Assembly: GCA_945910665.1 (NCBI GenBank)
Contig: CAMDZK010000001.1
Location: forward strand, 1-18,970
From: an uncultured Peptostreptococcaceae bacterium
Lineage (GTDB): Bacteria; Bacillota; Clostridia; Tissierellales; Peptoniphilaceae
DNA length: 18,970 bases
Reading direction: 5' to 3'
Positions 7,219-14,506 of the stretch are shown here, in pieces (position 1 is the first letter of the stretch; the number at the start of each line of letters is the position of its first letter). The notes under the pieces were generated by a model, which worked only from the letters and a program-made list of their open reading frames with translations, did no database searches and was not told the DNA's origin. The position numbers were made by a program, and so were the translations under genes.

Positions 7219-8806
7219 ACTGCGGTATGTGATACACGTGGTCAAAAGCCATTTTTCTGTCTGAACTTAAGTGATGGCTAATCATAATTAGGGTTAAGCC
7301 TTCGGCCGCCAAAAGTTTTTCTTCGACGCGTTTGACATTTGCTTGGTCTAACGCGCTTGTACCTTCATCCATTAAAATAATTTTTCGATCATAAAGAATC
7401 GCACGTGCAATGGCAATCCGTTGCCGTTGACCTCCCGATAAAGTTTTTCCACCTTCCCCGACCAATGTCTCAAGACCATCTTCCATCTTTAATAAATCTC
7501 CATCAAAGGCTGCCCCTTTCACAGCTTCCAAAATTTTCGTTTCAGGAAAATCTTGAAACAGCGTGATGTTGTCTCTGATCGTTCCCGTAAACAGGTGTGC
7601 GTCTTGAGAAATATAGGCGATGGCATGACGCACGGCACCTTTTGAAATGTCTTTTAATTCCACGCCATCATAAAAGACATTACCTTCGTAATCCATTAAT
7701 TCCCCACGTAGAATGCGAAGAACTGTCGTTTTTCCGCTACCAGATGCCCCCTCAATGGCGTATTTTTTGCCGCGCTCAAAAATCATATGAATGTCTTCCA
7801 GCACTCTTTTTGAACCAAAAGCATATGAAACCCCATCAAGAACGATGTCTTGTTGCAACATTAGAGGTGCAGTCTCTTCGTTTTCTTGAACGATAAGCGG
7901 CTTAAAGTACGTTCTGCTTGCAGCCATGTTTAAGCGATAGCGCGACAAGGCATTAAACCCGTTTGTAATTCCACCAATCAGATTGGAACCACCCGCAAGT
8001 ACCGCGATGGGTATGCGACCCCACAGGACAAGAAGGACAGTAAATATCTCTGATGCGATTTGAAGTGTGACATTGAACATTCCAACAATACAGCCAATTG
8101 TATTTTCTGTGATTGCTAGTTTAGCATTGTTTTCTTCAAGGGCCTCACTCGTTTCACGCCATTTCGTATAGATTGTTCTGTACTGTCCAAAACTTTTAAA
8201 GAGAGGAATGCCTGTAATCATTTCTTTCATAGAACCCATAGCAACATCTTGGGCGATGGCATTTTCTTCCCCGACTTTTTCCATTTTCGAATGAAACAAT
8301 CGTGGGACAATCCACATCACAACAGCCGTGACAATACCTATTAGAAGATACATCCAATCGATGAGCGCTAAGGCAACAATACTCCAAAAAATTTGTGCCA
8401 CCCGTCCAACACTTTCAAAGAACGGATTCCAAGCCAATTGCTCAATTTGTTTAACATGGGTAGAGACTTTCGCAAGATAGTCACCCGTGTCTTTTTGAAA
8501 AAACGCTGCTTCCTCTTGATGAAAAATTGCTTGGAAGTGTCTATTCCGATAATCATCATTTAGCACTTGTATGGCCTTCGCTTGAGCCCTGCCTCTGAGA
8601 ATATCCATGAAAAAATAGGTTCCCCAAGCGAGAAACGAATAGAATGTCCACAATAAAAATTCGTTGAAGTTCAGTGTGAGGGCAGCCGCAAATGTACGAA
8701 TTAAAAGGAGCTGCAATCCTGCTTGCAGCCCCCATACGAGAATTTGGTAAATACAAACACGAATATTATTACGATTCAATTTCATGCTATCATTAAACTT
8801 TGACAT
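7217..8806 (-). CDS. ABC exporter half-transporter (membrane plus ATPase fusion)
   Basis: 529-residue type-IV (multidrug/lipid/peptide export type) half-transporter. Membrane spans fall in about 15-65, 135-170 and 240-275; the ATPase domain begins near 320 with Walker A GASGSGKT (353-360), signature LSGGQ (456-460), Walker B IILMDEG (477-482) with catalytic E481, and switch H511. The motifs are intact. There is no N-terminal peptidase C39 domain. The start is ATG 8806 (AAAGGA six bases upstream); GTG 8839 is in frame but lies directly after a stop and lacks a good ribosome site. No partner half-transporter is adjacent, so it may form a homodimer. It is bounded on both sides by copies of the aminotransferase leader, suggesting it arrived by insertion or duplication. 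Confidence 0.9.
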   Translation of the reverse strand: MSKFNDSMKLNRNNIRVCIYQILVWGLQAGLQLLLIRTFAAALTLNFNEFLLWTFYSFLAWGTYFFMDILRGRAQAKAIQVLNDDYRNRHFQAIFHQEEAAFFQKDTGDYLAKVSTHVKQIEQLAWNPFFESVGRVAQIFWSIVALALIDWMYLLIGIVTAVVMWIVPRLFHSKMEKVGEENAIAQDVAMGSMKEMITGIPLFKSFGQYRTIYTKWRETSEALEENNAKLAITENTIGCIVGMFNVTLQIASEIFTVLLVLWGRIPIAVLAGGSNLIGGITNGFNALSRYRLNMAASRTYFKPLIVQENEETAPLMLQQDIVLDGVSYAFGSKRVLEDIHMIFERGKKYAIEGASGSGKTTVLRILRGELMDYEGNVFYDGVELKDISKGAVRHAIAYISQDAHLFTGTIRDNITLFQDFPETKILEAVKGAAFDGDLLKMEDGLETLVGEGGKTLSGGQRQRIAIARAILYDRKIILMDEGTSALDQANVKRVEEKLLAAEGLTLIMISHHLSSDRKMAFDHVYHIPQ

Positions 8807-8839
8807 GATTATTCCTTTGGCATAATAAGTAATCTTCAC

Positions 8840-8890
8840 TCATATCTTCTGTACACTGAAACAATGTCTTTTTGCATTATGTAAGTCCAC
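8840..8890 (-). pseudogene. Decayed second copy of the aminotransferase 5' end
   Basis: The minus strand reads GTG plus 15 codons (MDLHNAKRHCFSVQKI) and TGA. The first seven residues match the aminotransferase start MDLQNAK; a one-base insertion then shifts the frame and the similarity ends. The start is GTG where the working gene has ATG. The TGA touches the in-frame GTG at 8839 ahead of the exporter gene. It may still act as a short translated leader for the exporter. Confidence 0.8.
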
Positions 8891-8931
8891 GGTCTCACTT
8901 CCCTTCTTTTTTATATATACCAAAAAAGACG
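8862..8931. repeat. Direct repeat copy B (upstream of the exporter gene)
   Basis: 70 bp matching 7132-7200 except for two substitutions (the ATG/GTG base and one in codon 4) and one inserted base. It includes the extended -10, leader and start region. The hairpins just outside both copies are similar but not identical. Confidence 0.93.
8914..8922 (-). promoter_or_regulatory. Extended -10 promoter of the ABC exporter gene
   Basis: Identical to the aminotransferase promoter: minus-strand TGG then TATATA (8919-8914), right after a terminator U tract. Carried by direct repeat copy B, it would give a leader of about 100 nt containing the 16-codon relic before the exporter ATG. Confidence 0.5.
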
Positions 8932-8950
8932 GCAGATTCTCTCTACCGTC
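8922..8950 (-). terminator. Intrinsic terminator after the lipoprotein pseudogene
   Basis: Stem 8928-8936 with 8942-8950 (one mismatch), five-base loop, then T6 on the minus strand (8927-8922). It lies 12 bases after the TAA of the lipoprotein reading frame and insulates the exporter from the upstream genes. Confidence 0.8.
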
Positions 8951-8961
8951 GTTCTTCTGCA

Positions 8962-9123
8962 TTAATTATCGTGGTCGTCTAAATCATCATCGTCCACGTC
9001 TAGATCTTGCGGTCTTTCTGTCACCGATGGGGTTTGATTGGTATCGGCAGGTGTATTCGTACAACCTACAACAAAGAGTGCAAAGGCTAAAGCGACCACT
9101 TAAACGAGAATTTTATTTTTAAT
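8962..9123 (-). pseudogene. Broken gene for a small acidic lipoprotein
   Basis: Read from ATT at 9123-9121, six bases after GGAGG (9134-9130), the frame gives KNKILV, then TAA (9102-9100), then VVALAFALFVVGC and a tail of 32 residues. This is a lipoprotein signal peptide with the lipobox VVGC, interrupted by one stop. The tail is Thr/Pro rich and then strongly acidic (DLDVDDDDLDDHDN). ATG to ATT and a sense codon (for example TTA) to TAA would be two single-base losses. A GTG at 9099 after the stop could give 45 residues but has no ribosome site and no basic head. The function of the intact form is unknown. This is the only coding signal in the 390 bp between the exporter and M18 genes besides the repeat. 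Confidence 0.75.
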
Positions 9124-9196
9124 TTTCTTCCTCCTTTTCAGGGAACACTGTCACCTGATACATTACTTTTACCCGAGCCAATCAAGAACTCAATAA

Positions 9197-10576
9197 CTAC
9201 TTGTGATTCCAAAATGCCACAAAGGCTTCATAGGATGCATAAAGGTCCGCTTTACTGATGAGTTCAATAGGGGCGTGCATACTTAAAACAGGGACGCCAA
9301 AGTCCACAACTTCTGCTCCAAATTTCGCTAAAATATATGCGATGGTACCACCGCCTCCTTGGTCAATTTTACCAAGTTCTGCTGTTTGCCAGATGATGTC
9401 TTTTTCATCAAAGAGTAAGCGCAATTCATTCAAGTATTCAGCGTTTGCGTCGTTACTTCCGCCTTTTCCTCTGGAACCCGTATATTTATTTAAGCTTGCA
9501 CCGGCTCCTGCCATGGCGCTATTTCTTTTTTCATAGGCGTCGGCAAAGTTTGGATCGTAGCAAGCAGAGACGTCTGCAGAGAGCACTTTCGAATTGGCTA
9601 ATGCGCGGCGGGCAAAAAGGTCTGTGTTTTTATCATGTGTGTAGAGGATTTCTGCCAACAAGTTTTGGAAGAAGAGAGCGCCCATGGAAGCATTTCCAAC
9701 GGAGCCGATTTCTTCTTTATCGACAAAAAGTCCTACGGCTGTTTTCTTTGGATTTTCGATTTCAAAAATCGCTGCGGCCGAAGCATAAGCACACACGCGG
9801 TCATCGTGTCCGTGACCTGCAATCATGCCACGGTCAAACCCAACGTCGCGGGCGCGTCCTGCAGGGACGACTTCAATTTCAGCAACGGTAAAATCTTTTT
9901 CTATAATGCCGTATTTTTCGTTTAAGACTTTTAGTACGCCCAATTTAATTTGGTCTTTTTCTTCCTCTTCCACAGGGATATGACCGACGACCACATTTAA
10001 TTGCTCTCCTGTAATTCCTTCTGAGAGTTTTTTCTGCATTTGGTCCGCCGATAAGTGAATGAGTAGGTCGTTGATATAGAAAACTGGATCTTCTTCATCT
10101 TCCCCAATGGAAATATTTACACGTTCCCCATCTTTTGTATAGATGACGCCATGCATTGCCAGTGGAATACATGTCCATTGGTATTTTTTCACACCACCAT
10201 AATAATGGGTTTTAAAATACGCCATATTGCTATCTTCATACAGTGGCATTTGTTTTAAGTCAAGACGTGGAACGTCTAAGTGACTGCCCACAATGTGCAT
10301 GCCAGTTTCCAAATCTTCTTCTCCCATGACAAAGAGAACCACCGATTTGTTTTTATTTTCGAAGTAGACTTTCTTTCCAGGTGTGAAGCCTTTTTCTTCT
10401 GCGACTTTGCTGAATTCTTCAAAGCCTTTTTCTTTTGCCATACGGACGATTTCTTCAGTTGCTAAACGTTCTGTTTTTCCAATATCCAAAAAGCGCTTAT
10501 AATCTTCCGCAAAATTTTGGATTTTTTCATGATTTTTTTGATTCCATACGCTAACGCGATCAAATGTTAAGTCCAT
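9197..10576 (-). CDS. M18-family aminopeptidase
   Basis: 459-residue cytoplasmic dizinc aminopeptidase of family M18 (aspartyl aminopeptidase/ApeA group); length fits. Metal and catalytic residues are visible: H99 and D101 in SHLDVPRLD, the bridging Asp in GHGHDDR (258/259), the Glu pair E288/E289 in VDKEEIGS, D335 in SADVS and H434 in LSMHAPIE. Members form large tetrahedral dodecamers and release N-terminal (often acidic) residues. ATG chosen, with AAAGGA seven bases upstream. It lies downstream of arcB, separated by a structured element and a small hairpin with no clear promoter, so it may be expressed by read-through from the arcA promoter, possibly controlled by that element. Confidence 0.94.
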   Translation of the reverse strand: MDLTFDRVSVWNQKNHEKIQNFAEDYKRFLDIGKTERLATEEIVRMAKEKGFEEFSKVAEEKGFTPGKKVYFENKNKSVVLFVMGEEDLETGMHIVGSHLDVPRLDLKQMPLYEDSNMAYFKTHYYGGVKKYQWTCIPLAMHGVIYTKDGERVNISIGEDEEDPVFYINDLLIHLSADQMQKKLSEGITGEQLNVVVGHIPVEEEEKDQIKLGVLKVLNEKYGIIEKDFTVAEIEVVPAGRARDVGFDRGMIAGHGHDDRVCAYASAAAIFEIENPKKTAVGLFVDKEEIGSVGNASMGALFFQNLLAEILYTHDKNTDLFARRALANSKVLSADVSACYDPNFADAYEKRNSAMAGAGASLNKYTGSRGKGGSNDANAEYLNELRLLFDEKDIIWQTAELGKIDQGGGGTIAYILAKFGAEVVDFGVPVLSMHAPIELISKADLYASYEAFVAFWNHK

Positions 10577-10596
10577 AGTATTCCTTTCTTCTTTGC

Positions 10597-10620
10597 AAAA
10601 GCACCACTTGCGCGGTGCTT
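10597..10620 (-). terminator. Terminator-like hairpin before the M18 gene
   Basis: Stem of 7 bp (10599-10605 with 10614-10620) around an eight-base loop, followed on the minus strand by only T4. The M18 ribosome site begins a few bases later. A short U tract suggests weak termination or an attenuator within the arc-M18 transcript. Confidence 0.6.
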
Positions 10621-10632
10621 AATCTTAATGGA

Positions 10633-10743
10633 GGTCAGCAGGAGCTTCCTTTCGAGCTGTAACTTGCCGTGTAATTTCTTCTCACACGGTACGAAGTATC
10701 CGTGCTCGGCCACGAGCGTGGCGAGGAAGGAACTCCTGCGACC
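10633..10743 (-). ncRNA. Structured multi-stem RNA element with competing hairpins
   Basis: Starts eight bases after the arcB stop. The ends form a long stem: 10743-10722 with 10654-10633, about 17 pairs in three blocks (4, 7 and 6) with single bulges. Inside are a hairpin at 10725-10705 (CTCG and CCAC arms) and a second at 10704-10685 (CACGG, TAC, loop, GTA, CCGTG). The CCGTG strand 10689-10685 can instead pair with downstream ACACGG at 10672-10667, so the two hairpins exclude each other. It could be a cis-regulatory leader for the M18 gene, an arcB 3' element or a small mobile palindromic element. It matches no RNA family I recognise; the strand is assigned from the surrounding transcription. 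Confidence 0.6.
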
Positions 10744-10749
10744 GACTTA

Positions 10750-11748
10750 TTAGAGTTTGCCGATGGTGGCAACCATGACGGCTTTGATGGTGTGGAGGCG
10801 GTTTTCCGCTTCGTCGAACACAACCGATTTGGAGGAACGGAAGACTTCGTCCGTCACTTCCATTTCTTTAATGTTAAATTCTTCAAAGACGGATTGTCCT
10901 GTTTTCGTTTCTAAGTCGTGGTTTGCTGGTAAGCAGTGCATGAAGATGCAGTCAGGATTTTCCGTTTTATCCATCATTTCACGATTGACTTGGTAAGGAG
11001 ACAATTGTTTAATTCTTTCTGCGAATTGGTCTTCTTCTCCCATGGAAACCCAAACGTCTGTATAGATAACATCGGCGCCCTTCACATCGTCAATATTTTC
11101 TGATAAGTGGATCCGTGCACCCGTTTCTTTTGCAATTTCTAAGCATTCATCCACAAGTTTTTGTTCTGTGGCAACTTCTTTCGGAGAAATCGCCCAGTAT
11201 TCCATTCCCATTTTAGCAGCACCAATCATCAGAGAATTTCCCATGTTGTTTCTCGCATCGCCCACGTAGACAAACTTCACTTGAGAAAGTGGTTTTGCTA
11301 CATGCTCTTCCACGGTCATAAAGTCCGCTAAGATTTGTGTTGGATGGTATAAGTCTGTGAGGCCATTCCATACGGGAACTCCTGCATGTTTTGCTAAAGC
11401 TTCCACCGTTTCTTGTTTGAAGCCGCGGAATTCGATTCCATCAAAGAAACGTCCTAATACTTTCGCCGTATCTTCAATGGACTCTTTTTTTCCCATTTGG
11501 CTGTCGCCAGAGCCTAAAAATGTAACTGAACCACCTTCGTCATTCACGCCGACTTCGAAGGCACAACGAGTACGAGTGGATGTTTTTTCAAATAAGAGTA
11601 CGACATTTTTTCTTTCGAGTAAGTCCCCTTTAATGCCCGCGCGTTTTTTTGCTTTTAAATTGTGGGCAAGATCTAATAAATAGCGGATTTCTTGGGGTGT
11701 AAAATCTTTGAGTGTTAAAAAATGACGTCCTTGTAAATTCACTGGCAT
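10750..11748 (-). CDS. arcB: Ornithine carbamoyltransferase (catabolic type)
   Basis: 332 residues. In the arginine deiminase pathway it splits citrulline with phosphate to ornithine and carbamoyl phosphate. Carbamoyl-phosphate loop STRTR at 57-61, HPTQILAD at 135-142, ornithine loop SMGEE from 235 and HCLP at 271-274 are all present. The catabolic name is inferred from the adjacent arginine deiminase gene; ArgF and ArcB cannot be separated by motifs alone. ATG start with AGGAGGG seven bases upstream, 25 bp after arcA, same transcript. Neither carbamate kinase (arcC) nor an arginine/ornithine antiporter (arcD) lies in the window. Confidence 0.95.
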   Translation of the reverse strand: MPVNLQGRHFLTLKDFTPQEIRYLLDLAHNLKAKKRAGIKGDLLERKNVVLLFEKTSTRTRCAFEVGVNDEGGSVTFLGSGDSQMGKKESIEDTAKVLGRFFDGIEFRGFKQETVEALAKHAGVPVWNGLTDLYHPTQILADFMTVEEHVAKPLSQVKFVYVGDARNNMGNSLMIGAAKMGMEYWAISPKEVATEQKLVDECLEIAKETGARIHLSENIDDVKGADVIYTDVWVSMGEEDQFAERIKQLSPYQVNREMMDKTENPDCIFMHCLPANHDLETKTGQSVFEEFNIKEMEVTDEVFRSSKSVVFDEAENRLHTIKAVMVATIGKL

Positions 11749-11773
11749 GGGTAATCCCTCCTAATTTTTTATT

Positions 11774-12997
11774 TTATAAATCTTCTCGTACAAATGGCAT
11801 GGACATGCAACGGGGGCCGCCACGTCCACGGGACAATTCACTGGATTCAATTTCCAACAAGCGAATGCCGTGTTTATCGAGAAGGTCGTTGGTCACATAG
11901 TTTCTCGTATATACGACACACGTACCTGGCGCTACACAGAGCGTATTAGAACCGTCGTTCCACTGTTCTCTTGGTGCATGAATGGGATGTCCACCTGCAC
12001 ATGGAATAAGCGTCACTTTATCTTGTCCCAACACTTTTGCAAATACTTCCGCAAGAGAATCTTCCTCTTCGTGGATTTGAATCTCACCCCGTTCGTTTTT
12101 CGTGAGGGAGAAAAGGCGCAGTGTAGGTTCAATTTCTGGATGAATGGTGAATGCATCATAATCGATTTGTGTTAACACCGTATCTAAGTGCATGAAGGCG
12201 CGGATTTTAGGAATATCGACGGCAATAATTTTTTGATAACCGCTCTCTTCACCCAACAGAGTTTCTGCCAAGCGTTCAATCGCTCGAGGTTCTGTCCGCT
12301 GTGAAACTCCAACGGCAATGGTATCTTTCGACAAGACGAGGATATCCCCTCCTTCAAGAGAGTAGGGAACTTGCCTGTTATACCAATGGGGAATTTCAGG
12401 GTTTCCGTACACTGGGTGATGGGTAAAAATTTGCTCAATTAACAAACTCTCTCTGTTTCTCACCGTGGTATACATTTTGTGCAGATTCACACCGTGACCA
12501 ATGATGGTCAGTGGATCTCTTGTAAAATACATATTGGGCATTGGTTGTGCGACGATGGTAGAATTTTGTACATAGTCTGTGAGCGTTTGTCTATGAATCG
12601 GTGGAAATACTTCCGTTCTTGTCCCTGCAATCACGTGCTCTGCAAGTTTGGACAGATCCTTTTCCGCTTGTAAAAATGCAGTGAGATTTTCCGCCCGCGC
12701 TGGAGAATGGCAGGTTGCTTCTTCCACATATTGACGAATAAAGGCGTCTTTCGCCTTTTCATCGGTCAAACTCTCCGCCAACAAATCTGCGACATAGAGC
12801 ACTTCAACCCCTTCTTTTCGGAGTGTATCCGCGAAGGCGTCGTGTTCCTTCATGGCGACTTCCGCATAGGGAATGTCGTCAAAAAGGAGTTCGTGCATCG
12901 TCTGGGGGGTCATGTTTTCGATTTCCACGCTTGGCCTATGGAGTAGGACTTTTTTCAAGCGCCCGATTTCTGAATGTACATGTAATGGAGTCTTCAT
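11774..12997 (-). CDS. arcA: Arginine deiminase
   Basis: 407-residue cytoplasmic enzyme that hydrolyses arginine to citrulline and ammonia, first step of the ADI route that yields ATP and counters acid. Active-site elements are all visible: FTRDP with D161, SLEGGD with E215 and D218, H270 in MHLDTV, and the nucleophile C397 in GGPRCMSMP near the C terminus. ATG chosen, with CGGAGG five bases upstream. It heads the arcA-arcB unit, with its promoter about 30 bp upstream of the start. No arginine-repressor box could be called by eye in the 234 bp upstream. Confidence 0.97.
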   Translation of the reverse strand: MKTPLHVHSEIGRLKKVLLHRPSVEIENMTPQTMHELLFDDIPYAEVAMKEHDAFADTLRKEGVEVLYVADLLAESLTDEKAKDAFIRQYVEEATCHSPARAENLTAFLQAEKDLSKLAEHVIAGTRTEVFPPIHRQTLTDYVQNSTIVAQPMPNMYFTRDPLTIIGHGVNLHKMYTTVRNRESLLIEQIFTHHPVYGNPEIPHWYNRQVPYSLEGGDILVLSKDTIAVGVSQRTEPRAIERLAETLLGEESGYQKIIAVDIPKIRAFMHLDTVLTQIDYDAFTIHPEIEPTLRLFSLTKNERGEIQIHEEEDSLAEVFAKVLGQDKVTLIPCAGGHPIHAPREQWNDGSNTLCVAPGTCVVYTRNYVTNDLLDKHGIRLLEIESSELSRGRGGPRCMSMPFVREDL

Positions 12998-13024
12998 GAT
13001 TCCTCCGTTTCTCTATTTTCTTTC

Positions 13025-13053
13025 ACTATATCAAAAGATGAACAGAGGCGCAA
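13025..13053 (-). promoter_or_regulatory. Sigma-A promoter of arcA-arcB
   Basis: Minus strand TTGCGC (13053-13048), 17-nt spacer, TATAGT (13030-13025) with TG one base before the -10. Transcription would begin near 13018, giving a leader of about 20 nt with the GGAGG site. The remaining 145 bp up to the terminator at 13229 hold no gene; no defined operator was seen. Confidence 0.65.
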
Positions 13054-13198
13054 TGGAATGCGCTAAAATTTCCTTACTTAAAAATAAATTCGCGTATATC
13101 CTTTCCAATCCTAGTAAACTAGCCATCTATAATGACAAATTCCTACGTTCGTTTAACGCTGTGCCCCCATTTGAGTTGACGATATACCGTAGCGTAAA

Positions 13199-13229
13199 TA
13201 AAAAATGCCTCTACAAAATGTAGAGACAT
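13199..13229 (-). terminator. Intrinsic terminator after the EamA gene
   Basis: Stem 13205-13215 with 13219-13229 (one mismatch), three-base loop, followed on the minus strand by a run of T's. It begins three bases after the TAA of the transporter gene and closes the nurA-to-eamA gene run. Confidence 0.9.
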
Positions 13230-13231
13230 CC

Positions 13232-14143
13232 TTAATGTATCTTTTCTGTATTCACATGGCGATCGGGCAAACTTAAAAAAATCACCGATGCCATGACAAG
13301 GGCAACCCCCACATAATCAATTGGATAAAATTTTGCGCCAAGAAAGAAGACAGCAATTAATGTGGAAAAGAGAGGTTCTAGACTTCCAAGAATACTCGCT
13401 CTCGGAGGGCCAATGAGCTTCGCACCTTCTAAATAGGCAACAAATGGAAAAATTGTCCCCATGACAATGGCGAAAAACATAGCCAAAAATGTTTCCATAT
13501 CAAAGATGAATGATTGGGCGAAAGGGTTTGTTGTAACCATCAGTACAACAAAGGCAATCAACATGGCCAGTCCCGCTACTTGCGGGGTTTCATAACGAAG
13601 CAAAAGCTTGATGGGAACAATGTTATAAAATGCATAGCCAATCGCCGACAATGCCCCAAAAAACAGCGCTTTTTGAGTTACACTAATCGAAGAAAAATCT
13701 CCATGGGTAAGCAAGAGAACCGTTCCAATAGCAGAAAGAAGCATCGCTAACAAGACGATTTTTCGTGGCCACACTCTATGATAAATCGATAAAGAAATAA
13801 TCACAATAAAAGGACCTGTGTATTGCATAATTGTAGCTGTCGGTGCGTTAGATTCTTGGATCGCAGAAAAGAAGAAAAACTGCATAAAGAGAATCCCACC
13901 AATCGCAAAAATTATGAGGCGTATGACATCCGCGGGCGTTTTAAAAATATAATAGTTTGGGTTTGGTTGTCTAAAATGAGTGTACGCAATTAGCGCAATC
14001 CCGGTAGCAAGCATACGGATAGTAATCATTTGTGCTGGCGTCATGGCTTTTTGCGCAAAGAGAAAAGAACCTAAATTCCCAGTAATCGCCCAACATAAAA
14101 CGCTAACAACGACGAATAACGCACCCTTTGTCGTATTCGTCAT
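13232..14143 (-). CDS. EamA-family (DMT superfamily) transporter
   Basis: 303-residue inner-membrane protein with two repeated EamA halves and about ten hydrophobic spans; the halves meet near residue 150. Recognisable landmarks are WAITGNLGSFLF in span 1, the proline-containing TGPFIVIISLSIYHR of half one, and the matching LEPLFSTLIAVFFLGAKF of half two. Family members export amino acids or other metabolites; the substrate is not readable. The ATG overlaps the TGA of the PC4-type gene by four bases and has only a weak ribosome site, so coupled translation is likely. Last gene of the run, ended by a strong hairpin. Confidence 0.92.
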   Translation of the reverse strand: MTNTTKGALFVVVSVLCWAITGNLGSFLFAQKAMTPAQMITIRMLATGIALIAYTHFRQPNPNYYIFKTPADVIRLIIFAIGGILFMQFFFFSAIQESNAPTATIMQYTGPFIVIISLSIYHRVWPRKIVLLAMLLSAIGTVLLLTHGDFSSISVTQKALFFGALSAIGYAFYNIVPIKLLLRYETPQVAGLAMLIAFVVLMVTTNPFAQSFIFDMETFLAMFFAIVMGTIFPFVAYLEGAKLIGPPRASILGSLEPLFSTLIAVFFLGAKFYPIDYVGVALVMASVIFLSLPDRHVNTEKIH

Positions 14144-14355
14144 CGGCTTTCTAAGAGCGCTTTCAATGCTAGAATTTCCTCATCACTTAAAGTTATCCCC
14201 TTCCCCATTTTTTCGTGATTTGGGTCCCATTCGCGCAGGTCGGCTTTCGCTGGCCTTCCATTCCAAGATATCATATTCAACTCTTTGGTCCACCCTTTAG
14301 GGCTTGTCGATAATACACCAATGTGTTCGATTATTTCAAATTGAAAATCAGCCAT
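14140..14355 (-). CDS. PC4/YdbC-type single-stranded DNA-binding protein
   Basis: 71 residues matching the bacterial PC4-like (transcriptional coactivator p15, YdbC) family: FEIIEHIGVLS, GWTKELNMISWNGR and the C-terminal DLREWDPNHEKMGKGITLSDEE block are characteristic. The fold is a short beta sheet plus helix that dimerises and binds single-stranded DNA; its role in bacteria is poorly known, probably repair or transcription related. Full length. AAGGAGG sits four to five bases upstream of the ATG. Its location near mutY, herA and nurA fits DNA maintenance. Confidence 0.9.
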   Translation of the reverse strand: MADFQFEIIEHIGVLSTSPKGWTKELNMISWNGRPAKADLREWDPNHEKMGKGITLSDEEILALKALLESR

Positions 14356-14365
14356 ACTGCCTCCT

Positions 14366-14506
14366 TTAGTTCGTTTTAAGTGTAACGATTAGCTGTCCAG
14401 ATTGAACTGTCTCTCCTTCCCTAATATATACACATTCATGCGTTGCGTCAATACCAGAAGTAAAATGATCGATTCTCCATGAAAAGGTGTCCTCTTCATT
14501 TACTTT
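14366..14506 (-). pseudogene. Headless biotinyl/lipoyl-like reading frame
   Basis: An open frame of about 46 codons between mutY and the PC4-type gene with no ATG, GTG or TTG. It follows TGA 14509-14507, overlaps the mutY stop by one frame, and ends in TAA immediately before the PC4 ribosome site. The end, ECVYIREGETVQSGQLIVTL, looks like the last third of a biotinyl or lipoyl carrier domain (hydrophobic VREGDxVxxGQxLxxL pattern); the carrier lysine region is absent. It is either the tail of a lost gene or is reached by a -1 shift at the GAA AAG before the mutY stop. The family resemblance is judged by eye and is tentative. Confidence 0.5.

Noticed and set aside
9258..9925. Plus-strand open frames opposite the M18 gene (also those opposite mutY at 14678-15292 and the permease at 4096-4682)
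   Set aside because: They are antisense shadows of well-supported genes, lack family features and have no ribosome sites.
10597..10743. T-box riboswitch upstream of the M18 gene
   Set aside because: ACCGCG occurs in the small hairpin, but the rest of the T-box sequence and the stem I layout are missing, and the downstream gene is a peptidase.
13054..13199. Catabolite-repression (cre) or ArgR operator upstream of arcA
   Set aside because: GTTTAACGCTGTG-like bases only loosely resemble cre and no ArgR pair was found; too weak to report.
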